Positions 6,713 through 8,650 of a stretch of 8,650 nt of DNA are shown one piece after another. The DNA is from an uncultured Desulfovibrionaceae bacterium. GTDB taxonomy: Bacteria; Desulfobacterota; Desulfovibrionia; Desulfovibrionales; Desulfovibrionaceae. Position numbers and translations under genes: made by a program. The stretch is taken from contig CASQEL010000067.1 of NCBI GenBank assembly GCA_949427775.1, positions 1 to 8,650 of the forward strand. The letters run 5' to 3'. The notes under the pieces were generated by a model. The model made no database searches, was not told the origin of the DNA, and worked only from the letters and a program-made list of their open reading frames with translations. Every line of letters starts with the position of its first letter. Within the stretch, counting starts at the first letter, position 1.

Positions 6713-6930
6713 GGTTTTTCTCTCCGGAACCAGAGGAGAATGGCGACGAGCGCCTGACCTGTCAGCAGCGTCCAATCCCGATCTCGAACGGCACAGGACA
6801 GAACAAGGACAATACCGACGGCGGCACATGCCGTCATGCGACCGCCGGGTCGGAGCATCTGCAGCGTCTGTGCTGCGCATCCCAGAATGAACAGCAGTGT
6901 CAACGCAAAATCTGTCTGAGCGATATCCAT
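6709..6930 (-). CDS. Small three-helix membrane protein, possibly related to the lipid A biosynthesis N-terminal domain
   Basis: This 73-residue protein is mostly hydrophobic, with three likely membrane segments: about 8-25 (FALTLLFILGCAAQTLQM), 32-48 (MTACAAVGIVLVLSCAV) and 53-68 (WTLLTGQALVAILLWF). The ending AVRDRDWTLLTGQALVAILLWFRR resembles the repeat of the LAB_N (lipid-A-disaccharide synthase N-terminal-like) family, where an acidic/aromatic residue precedes a G-Q and a helix ends with basic residues. That resemblance is from memory and weak. ATG 6930 is chosen because AGGA lies 4 nt upstream; the longer open frame back to 7056 crosses the hslU promoter and start. Its TGA overlaps the ATG of the TVP38 gene (ATGA), so the two are probably translationally coupled and may act together in the envelope. 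Function unknown. Confidence 0.6.
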   Translation of the reverse strand: MDIAQTDFALTLLFILGCAAQTLQMLRPGGRMTACAAVGIVLVLSCAVRDRDWTLLTGQALVAILLWFRREKP

Positions 6931-6991
6931 AATTTCCTGCAAGATAGCATAGCGGCGCGTGGATTGGCTGAAGAATGTGAAGGGACGGGGA

Positions 6992-7020
6992 TTGGCAAGC
7001 GCCCCAACCAGACTTACTAT
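6992..7020 (+). promoter_or_regulatory. Candidate sigma70 promoter of hslU
   Basis: TTGGCA (6992-6997, 5 of 6 matches to TTGACA) is separated by 17 bp from TACTAT (7015-7020, 4 of 6), about 27 nt before the ATG of hslU. The 116-bp gap also has to hold the promoter for the divergent minus-strand pair; only weak hexamers are visible there (for example TATGCT on the minus strand). No convincing sigma32 heat-shock consensus was found: CCCCAA at 7002 lacks a -35 at the right distance. Confidence 0.45.
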
Positions 7021-7046
7021 ACAAAAATTATACTTGAGGAGAAACC

Positions 7047-8363
7047 ATGAGCACACTGACGCCTCGTGAAATAGTCGCTGAACTGGACAAATATATTGTG
7101 GGTCAGGAACAGGCCAAACGCATGGTAGCGGTGGCGGTGCGCAACCGCTGGCGCAGACAGCGCCTGTCCGCGGAATTACGGGATGAAGTCGCCCCCAAGA
7201 ATATTATCATGATGGGTCCCACTGGGGTAGGCAAGACTGAAATCGCCCGGCGTCTGGCCAAACTCAGCGGCGCGCCGTTTTATAAGGTGGAAGCCACCAA
7301 GTTTACGGAAGTCGGCTATGTGGGGCGGGATGTCGAATCGATGATCCGTGATCTTATGGAGATCGGCGTCAATCTTGTTCGGGAAGAAGAAAACGCCAGA
7401 GTCAAGGCGGCGGCGGAGAGCGCGGCGGAGTCCCGCCTGCTGGATTTGCTGCTGCCCGCTTCGTTCGGAGGAGACGGCACGCGCGACTCCACCCGTGAAA
7501 AATTGCGTACCCAGTTCCGCCAGGGATTTATGGATGATCGCGAAGTGGAAATGGAAGTGACGGAACAGGGCGGACCTTCCATAGATATTTTTGCCATTCC
7601 CGGTATGGAGCAGATGGGCAATCAGGTCAAGGACATCTTCGGCAAAGCGTTTCCCCCGCGTTCCCGTCGCCGCAAGATGAAAATCCGCGAGGCCTTCAAT
7701 GTGCTCGTACAGGAGGAATCGGGGAAACTGGTCGACCAGGATGCGTTGGCGGAGCGGGCGCGGGAACGTGTGGAGCAGACGGGAATCATTTTCATTGACG
7801 AAATCGACAAAATCGCCAGTACCTCCGAACACCGCTCCTCGGATGTGTCTCGCGAGGGGGTGCAGCGGGATCTGCTGCCCATTGTGGAGGGCAGCGTGGT
7901 CAACACCAAGTACGGTATGGTGCGCACGGATCATATTTTGTTTATCGCCGCCGGGGCGTTCCATTTCAGCAAGCCTTCCGATCTCGTGCCGGAGCTTCAG
8001 GGGCGTTTTCCCTTGCGGGTGGAACTTCAGGCTCTGGGACGGGAAGAGTTTTTGCGCATTTTGACGGAGCCCGACAATGCTCTTACCCGGCAATACAGCG
8101 CTCTGCTGGCTACAGAACATGTGCGTATCAGCTATACAGAGGACGGTCTGAAGGAAATCGCCGCCTTTGCGGAAGAAACCAACGCGCAGACGGAAAATAT
8201 CGGAGCACGGCGGCTGTATACCATCATGGAGAAGATTTTGGCGGACATTTCGTTTGACGCTCCGGATCGTCCCGGTGCGGAAGTCGTTGTCGACAAGGAC
8301 TATGTTTCCAAACACCTGGAAGACGTTCGCGCGGATAAAGATTTGGGGCGTTATATTCTGTAG
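7047..8363 (+). CDS. hslU: HslU, ATPase subunit of the HslUV (ClpYQ) protease
   Basis: HslU is a hexameric AAA+ unfoldase that feeds proteins into the HslV peptidase in the cytoplasm. The 438 residues match the family's usual length (~440). Visible features are the N-terminal LTPREIVAELDKYIVGQ (4-20), Walker A GPTGVGKT (57-64), the pore loop GYVG (90-93), the family-specific I-domain (about 110-230), Walker B IIFIDE (247-252), an arginine finger region ELQGRFPLRVEL (316-327, R320) and sensor 2 in IGARRL (385-390). The C-terminus is LGRYIL, the hydrophobic tail that docks into HslV. ATG 7047 has GAGGAG (7036-7041) 5 nt upstream. hslV, commonly directly upstream of hslU, is not present: the upstream neighbour is divergent, and 287 bp downstream hold no start of it. 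The frame is intact. Confidence 0.97.
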   Translation: MSTLTPREIVAELDKYIVGQEQAKRMVAVAVRNRWRRQRLSAELRDEVAPKNIIMMGPTGVGKTEIARRLAKLSGAPFYKVEATKFTEVGYVGRDVESMIRDLMEIGVNLVREEENARVKAAAESAAESRLLDLLLPASFGGDGTRDSTREKLRTQFRQGFMDDREVEMEVTEQGGPSIDIFAIPGMEQMGNQVKDIFGKAFPPRSRRRKMKIREAFNVLVQEESGKLVDQDALAERARERVEQTGIIFIDEIDKIASTSEHRSSDVSREGVQRDLLPIVEGSVVNTKYGMVRTDHILFIAAGAFHFSKPSDLVPELQGRFPLRVELQALGREEFLRILTEPDNALTRQYSALLATEHVRISYTEDGLKEIAAFAEETNAQTENIGARRLYTIMEKILADISFDAPDRPGAEVVVDKDYVSKHLEDVRADKDLGRYIL

Positions 8364-8446
8364 TGCGGTTTCCGCCGACCTCCTCCTTCCGCTGTACCGG
8401 GACCATGGGGAGGATCTTGCGAAAGAGGGGAAGGCCGTTATGAGAA

Positions 8447-8599
8447 CTAGTACCGCATAACACAAAATACTTCGTATTTTGCGTCAAGATCATTCGCCGA
8501 AAAACGCGGTTTTCGGCTCATTCACGGCGACTACGCCGCCGCGCCATGCTCTCGCATGGTGGCTAGTACACAGAAACTTTAGATGTTTCTGTGTACTAG
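8447..8599. repeat. Array of five close-packed hairpins bounded by CTAGTAC / GTACTAG
   Basis: This is non-coding sequence with consecutive inverted repeats. H1 is CAAAATAC (8463-8470) / GTATTTTG (8474-8481), loop TTC. H2 is GCCGAAAA (8496-8503) / TTTTCGGC (8510-8517). H3 is CGGCG (8525-8529) / CGCCG (8534-8538), loop ACTA. H4 is CCATGC (8544-8549) / GCATGG (8554-8559), loop TCTC. H5 is a perfect 15-bp stem, 8563-8577 with 8585-8599, 7-nt loop. The gaps between them shrink from 14 to 1-5 nt. The segment begins and ends with CTAGTAC (8447-8453) and its complement GTACTAG (8593-8599), and CTAGTAC recurs at 8563. No protein is encoded. It resembles a palindromic intergenic repeat (REP/MITE-like) or a structured RNA; the family is not recognised. 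It may also end hslU transcription, though no U-run follows. Confidence 0.6.
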
Positions 8600-8650
8600 A
8601 TAGTGTCGTCAAATTATTGCAAGCCATAACGATATGCATCTGATTTGGAC
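8599..8650 (-). mobile_element. Possible edge of an IS5-family element (transposase 3' end, minus strand)
   Basis: Read on the minus strand from 8650, one frame gives VQIRCISLWLAII and then a TGA (8609-8611). This resembles the extreme C-terminus of IS5-family (IS427-like) transposases, which often end in a hydrophobic segment with a W-L motif. The stop is followed by ACGACACTATC, which could be the terminal inverted repeat, ending next to CTAG of the hairpin array. Only 13 residues are visible and the terminal repeat is not matched to a known element, so this is a weak call. Confidence 0.3.

Noticed and set aside
5669..7024. A 451-codon open frame on the minus strand across ppaC and the TVP38 gene
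   Set aside because: Only the part up to about 6464 is real (the first half of the TVP38 gene). The rest is antisense to ppaC and lacks family features; it stays open because of the frameshift and GC-biased codons.
7176..8465. A 429-codon open frame antisense to hslU
   Set aside because: It mirrors a strongly conserved hslU frame, has no start signal and encodes a low-complexity H/F/R-rich product typical of antisense shadows.
8461..8599. CRISPR array
   Set aside because: The repeats are inverted and differ from one another; there is no repeat-spacer periodicity.

Overview
The window looks like chromosomal DNA of a Desulfovibrio-like member of the Desulfovibrionaceae (Desulfobacterota). This is an inference from the protein repertoire (CpoB, an HDOD/GGDEF pair, XerC, a manganese-type family II pyrophosphatase) and from moderately GC-rich coding DNA; no 16S gene or other decisive marker is present.

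Layout. Bases 1-659 hold the 3' part of a Tol-Pal accessory gene (cpoB/ybgF), followed after 3 nt by dprA (663-1898). A 196-bp gap with a plausible sigma70 promoter leads to a tight cluster of three genes: an HDOD signalling protein (2095-2943), a GGDEF protein with a degenerate receiver domain (start near 2960) and the recombinase gene xerC (to 4841). A 225-bp structured leader precedes ppaC (5067-5984). A perfect 22-bp-stem hairpin at 6009-6055 then serves as a terminator for ppaC and for the genes converging on it from the minus strand. Those genes are a small three-helix membrane protein (6709-6930) and a TVP38/TMEM64-family membrane protein (6052-6712), joined by an ATGA overlap. Divergent from them is hslU (7047-8363), the unfoldase ATPase of the HslUV protease, with no hslV beside it. 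The last 290 bp hold no long gene. They carry a close-packed series of five hairpins ending in a 15-bp perfect stem, and then what may be the edge of an insertion sequence.

How the genes fit together. The left half combines envelope constriction (CpoB), DNA uptake or recombination (DprA), nucleotide or stress signalling (HDOD and GGDEF) and chromosome-dimer resolution (XerC). PpaC, which pulls biosynthetic reactions forward by removing pyrophosphate, and HslU, for protein quality control, are housekeeping functions. The main anomalies are a single-base frameshift at a CCCC tract in the TVP38 gene, loss of the phosphorylation residues in the GGDEF protein's receiver, the hairpin array beyond hslU, and a well-placed ribosome-binding site and ATG whose reading frame ends just inside that array. 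I found no convincing new multigene system; the hairpin array with its possible IS border is the best candidate for something undescribed.
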